From Bacteroidetes bacterium UBA6161 (GTDB lineage Bacteria > Bacteroidota > Bacteroidia > NS11-12g > UBA955), in assembly GCA_002422315.1 (NCBI GenBank), contig DIUJ01000022.1:1-22729 (forward strand): 22,729 nucleotides of DNA. The letters run 5' to 3'. The translations under genes and the position numbers were made by a program. The notes beneath the pieces were generated by a model. That model saw only the letters and a program-made list of their open reading frames with translations. It was not told where the DNA came from and did not search any database. Below are positions 14,559 through 22,521 of this stretch, piece after piece (the stretch's first letter is position 1; each line of letters opens with the position of its first letter).

Positions 14559-15609
14559 AATTGAATGTGGTGGTAGTTAGCCATTTTATGCTTGATATAA
14601 AAATTGGGATTTCAAGGGTGCAAAGATATAGAATTAAATAAATAATTTGTCGACGATCGAATCTATTACTTATTATTAAGGTTTTCAGTGTTTTGAATAT
14701 GTAAATAGCCCCAAAAGTAATACTTAAGCCAAGTATATTGTTGCTTAGGTCAATATTAAATAGTAGTTTGAGAGTAAGAAAAGTAGGGAATAATACCAAG
14801 CCCAAAACGAAAAAAGTGTTAAATGAAATTTTTGTAAATGCAGAAATTATCTCGGTAAAATTTAGAAAATGAGAAATAATCAATTGTAAGAATCTAAAAA
14901 ACAGAATTAGGATTAAAACTAAAATGCAAGAAACCAAAAACAAGCTAATTATATTGCTAGAAGGGGATATGTTTTGCAAAATTGGAATAACAAACCAAGT
15001 ACTAAAAAAGATGATGTTTAGTATAAAAGGAGCTGTTTTTTCTGTTTCAAACCACTCTTTCCCAGACTCTAAAAGTTCTCTCATGTTTGGTCTACTGAAA
15101 AATGCGGTACTTTGCAAATGCATCTGATAATTAAAAACACGTGAAAAAGAAACAAGGATTATTACAAATAATAAATATATCCCTAGATAATGGTAGTTAG
15201 GTTTTTTCTCTAAAGTAATTGGGGTATTTTCAATTGAATTGGAATTGGGCATATTTCTCTGGGGTCTGAAAAATAAATAATTAGAACCTATTGCCGTATC
15301 GATTATATGCCAGTTTTTTTTTCTTTTAGTTTTTACTTCTCTGCTTACTACAATACCGCCAATGGGTAGTTTTAAAGTAGTATTTAAACTATCATTAATC
15401 CCAAGTTCTACAGTAGAATCTGATACGTACCCAGTATTTGGTTTTGGTAACGGAAGTGTATCTACAAATTCAATGCTGTCTTGTTGTATCGAAGAATGGG
15501 ATGATAAACTTAGCGGGCTTGCTCTAGTAAAAGTAGCATTTACAAGATATAGGAATACAATGATTAATCTCTTGTAATAGGGCCCGTGTTTATTGAATTG
15601 TTTTAGCAT
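14551..15609 (-). CDS. DUF4271 family integral membrane protein
   Basis: 352 residues. An N-terminal hydrophobic stretch (14-24) ends in a likely signal cleavage after FTRA. A soluble periplasmic part (31-140) includes HIIDTAIGSNYLFFRP. Then come about six membrane spans: 141-158, 194-212, 219-246, 263-284, 291-313 and 321-341. Between spans 1 and 2 lies the segment FNYQMHLQSTAFFSRPNMRELLE, typical of DUF4271. No catalytic or transport motif is visible. It is joined to hemD by an 8-nt overlap and follows the Omp85-like gene by 10 nt. A link to heme or envelope biogenesis is only suggested by position. Confidence 0.82.
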   Translation of the reverse strand: MLKQFNKHGPYYKRLIIVFLYLVNATFTRASPLSLSSHSSIQQDSIEFVDTLPLPKPNTGYVSDSTVELGINDSLNTTLKLPIGGIVVSREVKTKRKKNWHIIDTAIGSNYLFFRPQRNMPNSNSIENTPITLEKKPNYHYLGIYLLFVIILVSFSRVFNYQMHLQSTAFFSRPNMRELLESGKEWFETEKTAPFILNIIFFSTWFVIPILQNISPSSNIISLFLVSCILVLILILFFRFLQLIISHFLNFTEIISAFTKISFNTFFVLGLVLFPTFLTLKLLFNIDLSNNILGLSITFGAIYIFKTLKTLIISNRFDRRQIIYLILYLCTLEIPIFISSIKWLTTTTFNYE

Positions 15610-15619
15610 CTAAGTTTTT

Positions 15620-17386
15620 TTAGAAAAGTGCTGAAATTCCAAAATGAATTTTTCCAGTTTGCAAATTTATACTATTGTTGAATTCTTTCCCAAGGGCATA
15701 TGCAAAAGTAAAAATACCAGCACCGGTTTCAATGTTTGCCCCTATCCCGAAGCCATATGGGGTGTCAGTAACCCTTTCAGAATTAATAATACTCCTGTTT
15801 TCATACCATGCTCCATTCCAGAAAAGTAGAAGATTTGAGTTTTTATTAAGTAAATAACGGTATTCGATGTTTAGAATAGAATAAGTAGAAGCAAATATAG
15901 ATTGTTCATTGAAGCCACGTAGGGAATAAACACCACCAAAACGATACAATTCATTGAAATAAATAGTTGGAGTGATTAATCCTTGGCCATAAAGGTTTGT
16001 TCGCAATACATTTTTCTTCCCTAAATCGAAAAACTTGTCGAAGTTGAAATTGAAATTAACTCTATTTATAACAGTCTCAATAGAATCATAAAGGGAGTAT
16101 TTTTCGCCTTGGTTGTTTTCAATCACTAAATTTTGGATTCTTATATCTTTTAAAATTGACTTTTTTCCTATTCCTACATTTAAAACTAATTTATATCCTT
16201 TGCTTGGGTTAAAAGGATAGTTAAGTTTATCAATAGTGTTCTCAATACCCCAAGTATTTATATTTATGGCCTGACTTGTGGGTAATTTTTTCTGAGATTT
16301 AATGGCTTGGGTATCTATTGTTATCAGAGAATTCCTTTCAATTTGGTAGTAAAACTTAATTTTATTCATCCCCGCATAGTGGTATGTAGCACCTATATTG
16401 AATTGTAATTGAGTAAACAAAGTGTCGTATTTTAAAAAATACATAGAAAAATCTGCACCTAAATTAGAACCCATAAGAAAGGGCAGCTGGGATTGTATAT
16501 TTAGTTCTTGTGATCTTTCTCTAAAGCTTCGCCAATTTAAATTAAAGGTTTTTGCTGACTGAAATAAGTTGCTAAGTTTAATTTTAAATTCACCGGTTAA
16601 CAAAAATCTAGGATTACCTAAAGTTGTATTGTTGTTGGGAGCCATCCCTATAATACCATCTACCAAATCGTTGTTCCGTTGGTTTAAGTAGAGTATAGGT
16701 TTGGCTTTGTTTCCAATAAATTGAATTGTAGTTGGTTTGCTTGGAGTTATAAAAGAAAGGCTTCTGAGTTTTTTCTCAATATCTTTTATGTTTTCTTCAT
16801 TGTAAATCTGATTAGGCTTAATATTTAAATAAGTCATAAGAAATTTACTACTTAGTTTAGCGTTGCCTATAATCTCCAAAGTGTCATAGGTGAAGAATTT
16901 ACCCTTTTCAACCAATATTTTTGCATAAACCATACTCTCTGAGTAATATACATTAGATAATTTTGCAGAAACAAAAGGATAGCCTCTGTTTTCCCAATAT
17001 TTTAGTATTTGAAATAGATAGGATTTTATCTTATCCGGACTTAAAGAGCTTTGTAATCTAGTATTTTGCAATCCCAATATTCTGGAAGACTCCGAGTCTA
17101 TTTCTAATTCGATTTTTTCTGTTTTGGGTCCAAAGGTTGCACTGATGGAAATGCTGTCTTCAAAAGACTGAATAGAATTAAAATCATATTCCAAGAAACC
17201 ATTTTGTATTGCTAGTATTTTATGAGTTTGAATATATTTTTCTACTTGTGAAAATTCTATAAAAGTATCCACAAATAAGCTAGAATCTGAGTGATTCAAA
17301 TAAAGCTTTTTTGTTTGAGCCTTAACAGAAGGTTGGTTTATATGCCAAACCAGCACAAAGAAAATAAATATTCTAAAGGAATTCAA
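15620..17386 (-). CDS. Omp85 (BamA/TamA) family outer-membrane protein
   Basis: 588 residues. The signal peptide ends near VKA-QT (residue 23/24). Residues 25-235 are POTRA-like: LKYWENRGYPFVSAKLSNV (128-146) and FTYDTLEIIGNAKLSSKFLMTYLNIKPNQIYNEENI (165-200) show the classic IxGN and Y pattern of two POTRA repeats. Residues 240-588 form the 16-strand-type barrel, with ELYRFGGVYSLRGF whose RGF (490-492) is the conserved lid-loop motif, and a terminal aromatic strand ending GISALF. It is shorter than BamA (usually about 800, five POTRAs), so it is a TamA/Omp85-like accessory factor, not the essential BamA. The start overlaps the end of osmC by 14 nt. Confidence 0.88.
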   Translation of the reverse strand: MNSFRIFIFFVLVWHINQPSVKAQTKKLYLNHSDSSLFVDTFIEFSQVEKYIQTHKILAIQNGFLEYDFNSIQSFEDSISISATFGPKTEKIELEIDSESSRILGLQNTRLQSSLSPDKIKSYLFQILKYWENRGYPFVSAKLSNVYYSESMVYAKILVEKGKFFTYDTLEIIGNAKLSSKFLMTYLNIKPNQIYNEENIKDIEKKLRSLSFITPSKPTTIQFIGNKAKPILYLNQRNNDLVDGIIGMAPNNNTTLGNPRFLLTGEFKIKLSNLFQSAKTFNLNWRSFRERSQELNIQSQLPFLMGSNLGADFSMYFLKYDTLFTQLQFNIGATYHYAGMNKIKFYYQIERNSLITIDTQAIKSQKKLPTSQAININTWGIENTIDKLNYPFNPSKGYKLVLNVGIGKKSILKDIRIQNLVIENNQGEKYSLYDSIETVINRVNFNFNFDKFFDLGKKNVLRTNLYGQGLITPTIYFNELYRFGGVYSLRGFNEQSIFASTYSILNIEYRYLLNKNSNLLLFWNGAWYENRSIINSERVTDTPYGFGIGANIETGAGIFTFAYALGKEFNNSINLQTGKIHFGISALF

Positions 17387-17783
17387 AGCTTATAACTTGT
17401 TCTATATCTGGGTGTAAACTTAAAGCTACAGGACATGTTTTAGCACATTGTATAAGTGCTTTTTTGTGTTTTTCAGAATAATTGTTAGCTGGGAAAACAA
17501 AATCGATTTTAATTTTTACAACTCTTCTAGGGCCTTCATTGCTCATGATTTTGGTAACATTGGCAGAAGAGTTGCTAAGGTCAATATTTTCTCTTTGTGC
17601 ATAAATCCCCATAATTGTAAAGATACAGGAGGCTAGAGAAGTAGACATTAAATCTGTAGGAGAAAAAGCTTGACCTTTGCCATTGTTATCTAAAGGGGCA
17701 TCGGTTAATACAAGATTATTAGAAAGAATATGAGTAAGTTCAGTCCTTAAATCTCCTTTGTATAAAACTTTTGATGTAGCCAT
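17373..17783 (-). CDS. OsmC/Ohr family peroxidase-like protein
   Basis: 136 residues, the usual length. The family pattern is clear: GKGQAFSPTDLMSTSLASCIFTIMGIYAQ with Cys53 in the peroxidatic position, and KKALIQCAKTCPVALSLHP with Cys117 as the second reactive cysteine (Cys113 is extra). Such proteins reduce organic hydroperoxides in the cytosol. It is the first gene of the run osmC, Omp85-like, DUF4271, hemD. A good -7 box, TAAATTTG, lies 36 nt upstream on the minus strand at 17819-17826. Confidence 0.9.
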   Translation of the reverse strand: MATSKVLYKGDLRTELTHILSNNLVLTDAPLDNNGKGQAFSPTDLMSTSLASCIFTIMGIYAQRENIDLSNSSANVTKIMSNEGPRRVVKIKIDFVFPANNYSEKHKKALIQCAKTCPVALSLHPDIEQVISFEFL

Positions 17784-17799
17784 TTTGTTATTAAAATAT

Positions 17800-17826
17800 T
17801 ATATTTGCTGTGATGCTTCAAATTTA
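17800..17826. promoter_or_regulatory. Two opposed -7 boxes between osmC and the barrel-like gene
   Basis: TATATTTG on the plus strand (17800-17807) and TAAATTTG on the minus strand (complement of 17819-17826) both match TAnnTTTG. They face past each other with 11 nt between. Neither has a TTTG at the usual 17-23 nt; the nearest are 26 nt (17770-17773) for the plus strand and a CTTG at 24 nt for the minus strand. The plus box would start transcription at about 17814, at the start codon. Confidence 0.45.
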
Positions 17827-18565
17827 CAAAAAAAACAAGACCTATTCTTACAAGTTGTTTGGCTTGTTTTTTTGTTTGTGGTTTAGTGCATTAAATTCAT
17901 TTTCTCAAAGAAATCAGTTGAGTTTTGGTTTCCATTTAAATAACAGAGGATATGGCTTGGAAACAAAACTTGGGCTTGGAAACCAAGCATCTATTCCTAA
18001 GTTTTTAGAATTTGGCATTTGGGGATTAAAAGCAATTAAAGAGCAAAGGATATCAAATTTTGAATTATTCAATCCCTATGTAGATCCTGGGCCATTTGTG
18101 TATGGTAAAATAAACCATGCGTTATTGTTTCACACAGGAGTTGGTTTTATAAAAACTGTAGCCCAAAGGACAACAAGAAACAATGTTGGAGTTTATTTAA
18201 ATACAAGTGGTGGTATTCTTTGGGGATTAATAACTCCTGTATATATAGACTACCATTCGCCAGGTGCAAACGAATACGACTTTATAACTACACGCTATAA
18301 TCCAGAAGTTCATCAAAGAGAATTTATTTTACAATCAAGATCTTTTTGGAAAGGGAGAGAACAATTAGGAATTTCTCCTGGCGCATATTTTCGTCAAGGT
18401 TTGGTATTAGAATTTGGGAATTATATGTATGCTCCAAATAAAATAGAAACTGGTTTTATGTTAAATACATTTTTTAATAGCCCAAATCTTTTATACAAAC
18501 AGAAATATCCTTCCTCCTTTTTATCGTTTTATATTAGCTTTGCACTTCTTAATTTAAACACATGA
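17813..18565 (+). CDS. Exported protein, probable outer-membrane beta-barrel, function unknown
   Basis: 250 residues from the ATG at 17813. A GTG directly before it gives one extra residue, and I prefer the ATG. A lysine-rich start and KLFGLFFCLWFSALNSFS form a signal peptide with cleavage before QRNQLSF. The mature part alternates aromatic and polar residues in short strands (SFGFHLNNRGYGLETKLGLG, PFVYGKINHALLFHTGVGF, VGVYLNTSGGILWGL, SPGAYFRQGLVLEFGNYMY) and ends in FLSFYISFALLNL. This is the pattern of the small outer-membrane barrels common in Bacteroidota. It overlaps lipA by 4 nt (ATGA), so the two are translationally coupled. I recognise no named family. Confidence 0.7.
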   Translation: MLQIYKKNKTYSYKLFGLFFCLWFSALNSFSQRNQLSFGFHLNNRGYGLETKLGLGNQASIPKFLEFGIWGLKAIKEQRISNFELFNPYVDPGPFVYGKINHALLFHTGVGFIKTVAQRTTRNNVGVYLNTSGGILWGLITPVYIDYHSPGANEYDFITTRYNPEVHQREFILQSRSFWKGREQLGISPGAYFRQGLVLEFGNYMYAPNKIETGFMLNTFFNSPNLLYKQKYPSSFLSFYISFALLNLNT

Positions 18566-19431
18566 TAGAACTTCCAATAAGCTCAAAAGAGAACAGACAG
18601 AGAAAGCCAGATTGGCTTAAAATCCAAATTCCTTCTGGTGAAAATTATATTAAAGTAAAGAAAATTGTCAAAGAAAATAAACTTCATACGATTTGTGAAG
18701 ATGGCAAATGCCCGAATATGGCCGAGTGCTGGGGAGAAGGAACAGCTACCTTTATGATATTAGGCAATGTGTGTACTAGGTCTTGCTCTTTTTGTGCAGT
18801 AGCAACAGGAAGGCCTACCGAATATGACACAGCAGAACCTACAAGGGTGGCAGAAGCTATTCAACTTATGAAAGTTAAGCATGCAGTAATTACCTCTGTA
18901 AATAGAGATGAATTAAAGGACAAAGGTGCAGGAGTATGGGCAGCTACTATAAGAGAGATAAAAAGACTCAATCCAAATACAACAATGGAAACTCTTATAC
19001 CAGATTTTAAAGCACAATGGGACTTGCTTTACATGGTTATTGATGAACAGCCTGAAGTTGTTTCCCATAATATGGAAACAGTAAAAAGGCTATACAGGAT
19101 AGTTAGACCACAAGCTAAATACGAAAGAAGTCTTGAGCAAATAAAAAGAACCAAAGAGAGAGGCAGAAGAACAAAATCAGGAATAATGCTTGGTCTGGGT
19201 GAAACTACGGAAGAAGTTTACGAAGCAATGGATGATCTTGTTGCAAATGGTTGTGATGTACTTACCCTAGGTCAATATCTACAACCCACTAAAATGCATT
19301 TAGAAGTAAAAGAATATGTAACTCCAGAGAAGTTCTTGCATTATAAAGAAGAAGGTCTTAAAAGAGGGTTTGATATTGTTGAAAGTGGGCCTATGGTTCG
19401 CTCTTCCTACCATGCCGAAAGACATTTATAG
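18562..19431 (+). CDS. lipA: Lipoyl synthase
   Basis: Radical-SAM enzyme that inserts two sulfur atoms into protein-bound octanoyl groups. 289 residues, normal length. The auxiliary cluster motif CEDGKCPNMAEC gives Cys45, Cys50 and Cys56. The radical-SAM motif CTRSCSFC gives Cys71, Cys75 and Cys78. The C-terminus RSSYHAERHL holds the conserved serine that ligates the auxiliary cluster. ITSVNRDELKDKGA and MLGLGETTEEV are also family hallmarks. The ATG overlaps the stop of the barrel-like gene. No lipB is in the window. Targets would include the glycine-cleavage H protein, whose partner GcvT is encoded at 6888-7976. Confidence 0.98.
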   Translation: MIELPISSKENRQRKPDWLKIQIPSGENYIKVKKIVKENKLHTICEDGKCPNMAECWGEGTATFMILGNVCTRSCSFCAVATGRPTEYDTAEPTRVAEAIQLMKVKHAVITSVNRDELKDKGAGVWAATIREIKRLNPNTTMETLIPDFKAQWDLLYMVIDEQPEVVSHNMETVKRLYRIVRPQAKYERSLEQIKRTKERGRRTKSGIMLGLGETTEEVYEAMDDLVANGCDVLTLGQYLQPTKMHLEVKEYVTPEKFLHYKEEGLKRGFDIVESGPMVRSSYHAERHL

Positions 19432-19511
19432 TACCGTTTATATACAGAAAGAAACCTTTGGTAAAATAAAGAATGGTGTTCAAAAACTAACGTCTTTTTT
19501 CTACCAAATTA

Positions 19512-19543
19512 TTTGATAATTTAAAACAAATGTAGTTTATTTG
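19512..19543 (+). promoter_or_regulatory. Promoter of the secreted beta-propeller gene (TTTG-N20-TTTATTTG)
   Basis: TTTG at 19512-19515 and, after 20 nt, TTTATTTG at 19536-19543, one mismatch from TAnnTTTG. The ATG lies 29 nt further on. The rest of the 141-nt gap after lipA shows no terminator. Confidence 0.55.
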
Positions 19544-19572
19544 AACCTTAGCAAAACAAGAATTTTTATACA

Positions 19573-22239
19573 ATGAAAAAAATTATATACTCTTCAACTT
19601 TTATCGCGCTATTAGGTGGTGTATTTTTCTTACTATCAGGAGATAAGAAAGAATACTCGCCAAGAAATGAAAGCAATTTAATTGATCAGAAGCATTATGT
19701 TTCTGATGCTCCAACAGCTTATGCAGAAGCCATGGAGTATTACAGAATGATTTCTGCAAACCAAATCACAGGTGTGGTAGACCAAAAAGATGTGGAAAAT
19801 GCTTTGAATTCTATACAATCTTCTAACTCACGAAGACTAGCAAAGAATTTAAATTGGAATTTTGTTGGTCCTGATAATGTGGGAGGAAGGATTAGAGCCT
19901 TTCTTATTGACAGGAACAATGCAAGTATTCGTTATGCTGGTGGTGTTAGTGGTGGTTTATTTAAATCCACAAACAGAGGTTTCTCATGGTCTGTAGTAAA
20001 CGACCTTCAAGAAAATTTGAATGTTACCAGTATTGCACAAACTCCTAGCGGAACTATACTTTACGGAACAGGGGAAGGTGGTTTTGTTGGTACTTTCGGT
20101 ACAAAAGACGGAACTCCTGGCTTTGCTCCAGGTGGAATTTTTAGGTCAACAGACGGTGGAGTTAATTTTACAAGACTAAACAATACAACTAATTTTGGTT
20201 TCTGTAGCATTATGGCTAGTGACTCCCTTAAAAAAGAAAGAGTGTGGGTTGGAACCCAAACTGGTTTAAGGTATTCTGATGACGAAGGTGCAACATGGGT
20301 TGTTGCCAGACCAGGAAATTGTAGAGACGTTCAAATTGCAAAGGACGGAACTATTTTTGCCTATATTGGTAGCAATCAAATCGTTAGAAGTACAGATGGC
20401 GGAGCAACATTCCAAGTGTTGTCTATTACATATAGAGGCAACGTTTCTAGATTAAGAATAGCAGTTAGCCCAACTGATGAAAACTACGTTTATGTGGTTG
20501 CAGCAGGGAATATTACTGGTACTGCAGGAAATGACTACATGGAAGGTTTGTACCGTTCAACCGATAAAGGAACTACTTTCTCTACTATTCAGCCAGGAGG
20601 AAGCCCACAGTTTGACCCATTATCTCAAATTTTAACTCTTCAAGGTCAAGGAAATTTTGACTTGTGCTTAACTGTAGACCCTTTAAACAAAGAAAGAGTA
20701 ATTATTGGAGGTGTTCAATTAGGAGAGTGGGACAATGGTGTGGCCAAAATAATAGGAAGCCTTGCAGATATACCTGGAAATTTAGCTTATTGCCACGCAG
20801 ACAAACATGAGTTCTTATGGGATTATTCTACCCCAATACCAACACTAATTGTTTGTACCGATGGCGGAATGTATTATTCTGATGATAGAGGTCGTACTTT
20901 TAATGACAGAAATAAAATGTTTGCTACTACTCAGTTTTATGGTTTAGCAGCAAATGCAAGTGGGCATGTAATTGGAGGAACACAAGACAATGGAACTCTA
21001 TTTGTAAACAGAGTTGGAACTAAAGATAAGTCCTCTGTTCGTGTTTTGGGTGGAGACGGTTTTCAAACTGAAATTTCAAAAACTAATCCGAGAGTAATTT
21101 TTGCAGAATCACAATATGGAAACTTAAGACGTTCGGTTAATGGTGGTTCCTCTTTTGCGCCAATATGGGATGGTAGACTTACAGGAGAAGGTGCTGGAAC
21201 AAGTTCTATTTTTGCAGACTTTAATGCTCAATTTAAACTATGGGAAGACGAAACAAATGGAGTAGGTAGGTTGTTTTTTGCTCAAAACAATAGAATTTGG
21301 GTTGCTATAGATGCCTTAGATGCTTCTCAAGAACCAAGTTGGTTTACTATTGCAGACAATACTAATGGGATGACTGGTTCTGGAAGGGTAGTAGATCTTG
21401 AGTTTTCTGAAGATGGAGGATCTTTATTCATTTGTAGAAGTGGCAATTTGTTTAGAGTAGATGGACTTAATTTAGCAAATTTTGACACGATTGCATTGCC
21501 TGGATTTACTATAGACCCTAATATTACTCTTACTAATATAACATCTGGTTTGCCTTCAGGAAGAGCTATTACATCCATAAATATAGACCCAAACAATCCT
21601 AATAGAGCTGTGATTACTTTAGGTAACTATGGTAATACATCTTATGTTTTCCTAAGCGAAAATATTTTAGATGCGGTTCCTACTTACACAAATATTACTG
21701 GAAATCTTGCAAACTTCCCTGTTTATGATGCAATCATTAGTACAGAAGATCCTAATTATATTGTATTAGCTACAGAATTTGGTGTGTGGGCTACTGAAAA
21801 TGGTGGAACTACTTGGGAAGAACAAAACCAAGGGATGGCAAGAGTTGCTACATACATTATCCGTCAATACAGATGGAAACCATGGGAAGGACCAGTTGTT
21901 TATGTTGCAACCCACGGAAGAGGTTTCTTTGAATCAAAATCTTTATTGACCTCAGTAAATAAAGTTGCTAAAAAAGATAATTTTACAAACCTTACAGCGT
22001 TCCCAAATCCTACTCAAAATGTGACTAACCTTAAATTTAATTTAAAAGTTGGGGAGTCAAATGCAAGTATTAGGGTAATGGATATGTCAGGTAGAATTAT
22101 TAAACAGATTAATTCACTAGAATTTGTTTCAGGAACTAATCAAATCAAGTTGGATTTGTCTGGTATTAAATCAGGAAACTATATTGTAACTCTTACTGGA
22201 GCGAATGTATCGTCTTCAACAAGAATTGCAATTTATTAA
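19573..22239 (+). CDS. Secreted Asp-box (BNR/VPS10-like) beta-propeller with a T9SS type A sorting domain
   Basis: 888 residues. A signal peptide (about 1-22) precedes a short helical prodomain (about 45-95). Residues 96-790 form a large propeller carrying eight Asp-box motifs of the form S-x-D/N-x-G-x-x-W/F, near 132, 192, 235, 273, 329, 436, 521 and 741. LNWNFVGPDNVGGRIRAF marks the start of the repeat region. The fold is the one of sialidase-like and VPS10/sortilin-like proteins, but the sialidase arginine triad could not be identified, so no enzyme activity is claimed. Residues 808-888 are the T9SS type A domain: AFPNPTQNVTNLKF, VMDMSGRII, LDLSGIKSGNYIVTL. The protein should cross the outer membrane by T9SS and be anchored or released. 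It has its own promoter and terminator. Confidence 0.92.
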   Translation: MKKIIYSSTFIALLGGVFFLLSGDKKEYSPRNESNLIDQKHYVSDAPTAYAEAMEYYRMISANQITGVVDQKDVENALNSIQSSNSRRLAKNLNWNFVGPDNVGGRIRAFLIDRNNASIRYAGGVSGGLFKSTNRGFSWSVVNDLQENLNVTSIAQTPSGTILYGTGEGGFVGTFGTKDGTPGFAPGGIFRSTDGGVNFTRLNNTTNFGFCSIMASDSLKKERVWVGTQTGLRYSDDEGATWVVARPGNCRDVQIAKDGTIFAYIGSNQIVRSTDGGATFQVLSITYRGNVSRLRIAVSPTDENYVYVVAAGNITGTAGNDYMEGLYRSTDKGTTFSTIQPGGSPQFDPLSQILTLQGQGNFDLCLTVDPLNKERVIIGGVQLGEWDNGVAKIIGSLADIPGNLAYCHADKHEFLWDYSTPIPTLIVCTDGGMYYSDDRGRTFNDRNKMFATTQFYGLAANASGHVIGGTQDNGTLFVNRVGTKDKSSVRVLGGDGFQTEISKTNPRVIFAESQYGNLRRSVNGGSSFAPIWDGRLTGEGAGTSSIFADFNAQFKLWEDETNGVGRLFFAQNNRIWVAIDALDASQEPSWFTIADNTNGMTGSGRVVDLEFSEDGGSLFICRSGNLFRVDGLNLANFDTIALPGFTIDPNITLTNITSGLPSGRAITSINIDPNNPNRAVITLGNYGNTSYVFLSENILDAVPTYTNITGNLANFPVYDAIISTEDPNYIVLATEFGVWATENGGTTWEEQNQGMARVATYIIRQYRWKPWEGPVVYVATHGRGFFESKSLLTSVNKVAKKDNFTNLTAFPNPTQNVTNLKFNLKVGESNASIRVMDMSGRIIKQINSLEFVSGTNQIKLDLSGIKSGNYIVTLTGANVSSSTRIAIY

Positions 22240-22258
22240 TAGGTATATTTTTATAATT

Positions 22259-22291
22259 AAAAAGCCAACCTTTCTTAGGTTGGCTTTTTTT
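22259..22291 (+). terminator. Strong rho-independent terminator after the propeller gene
   Basis: AAAAAGCCAACC (22259-22270) pairs perfectly with GGTTGGCTTTTT (22278-22289) around a 7-nt loop, followed by more T. It begins 20 nt after the stop codon. The A-run on the other side could let it stop opposite transcripts too. Confidence 0.92.
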
Positions 22292-22521
22292 ATGCATTAA
22301 ATTGTATTCTGCTAGGTTTTATAGAGTCATAAGTTATATTTAAATTGAGTTTCAACATTAGGAAGCCCAAATGATGAAATATAATATGACAGCAAACTTT
22401 CTTACTTATCCTCTTTTTCTATCATCAAGATTAACGAATTGATATACAATTTTATACATGTTTTTTTACTTAATTTAACCGCACCAATTCAGAAAATCAA
22501 TTCCCTACCTATACAATTTAA
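22292..22521. other. 230-nt AT-rich intergenic stretch with no recognised feature
   Basis: Between the terminator and the hairpin array. Stops occur in all frames. I see no promoter pair matching TTTG-N17-23-TAnnTTTG, no tRNA-like fold and no long inverted repeat. Confidence 0.6.

Noticed and set aside
17810..17812. GTG at 17810 as the start of the barrel-like gene
   Set aside because: An ATG follows immediately and is the more usual start; the signal peptide is unchanged either way.
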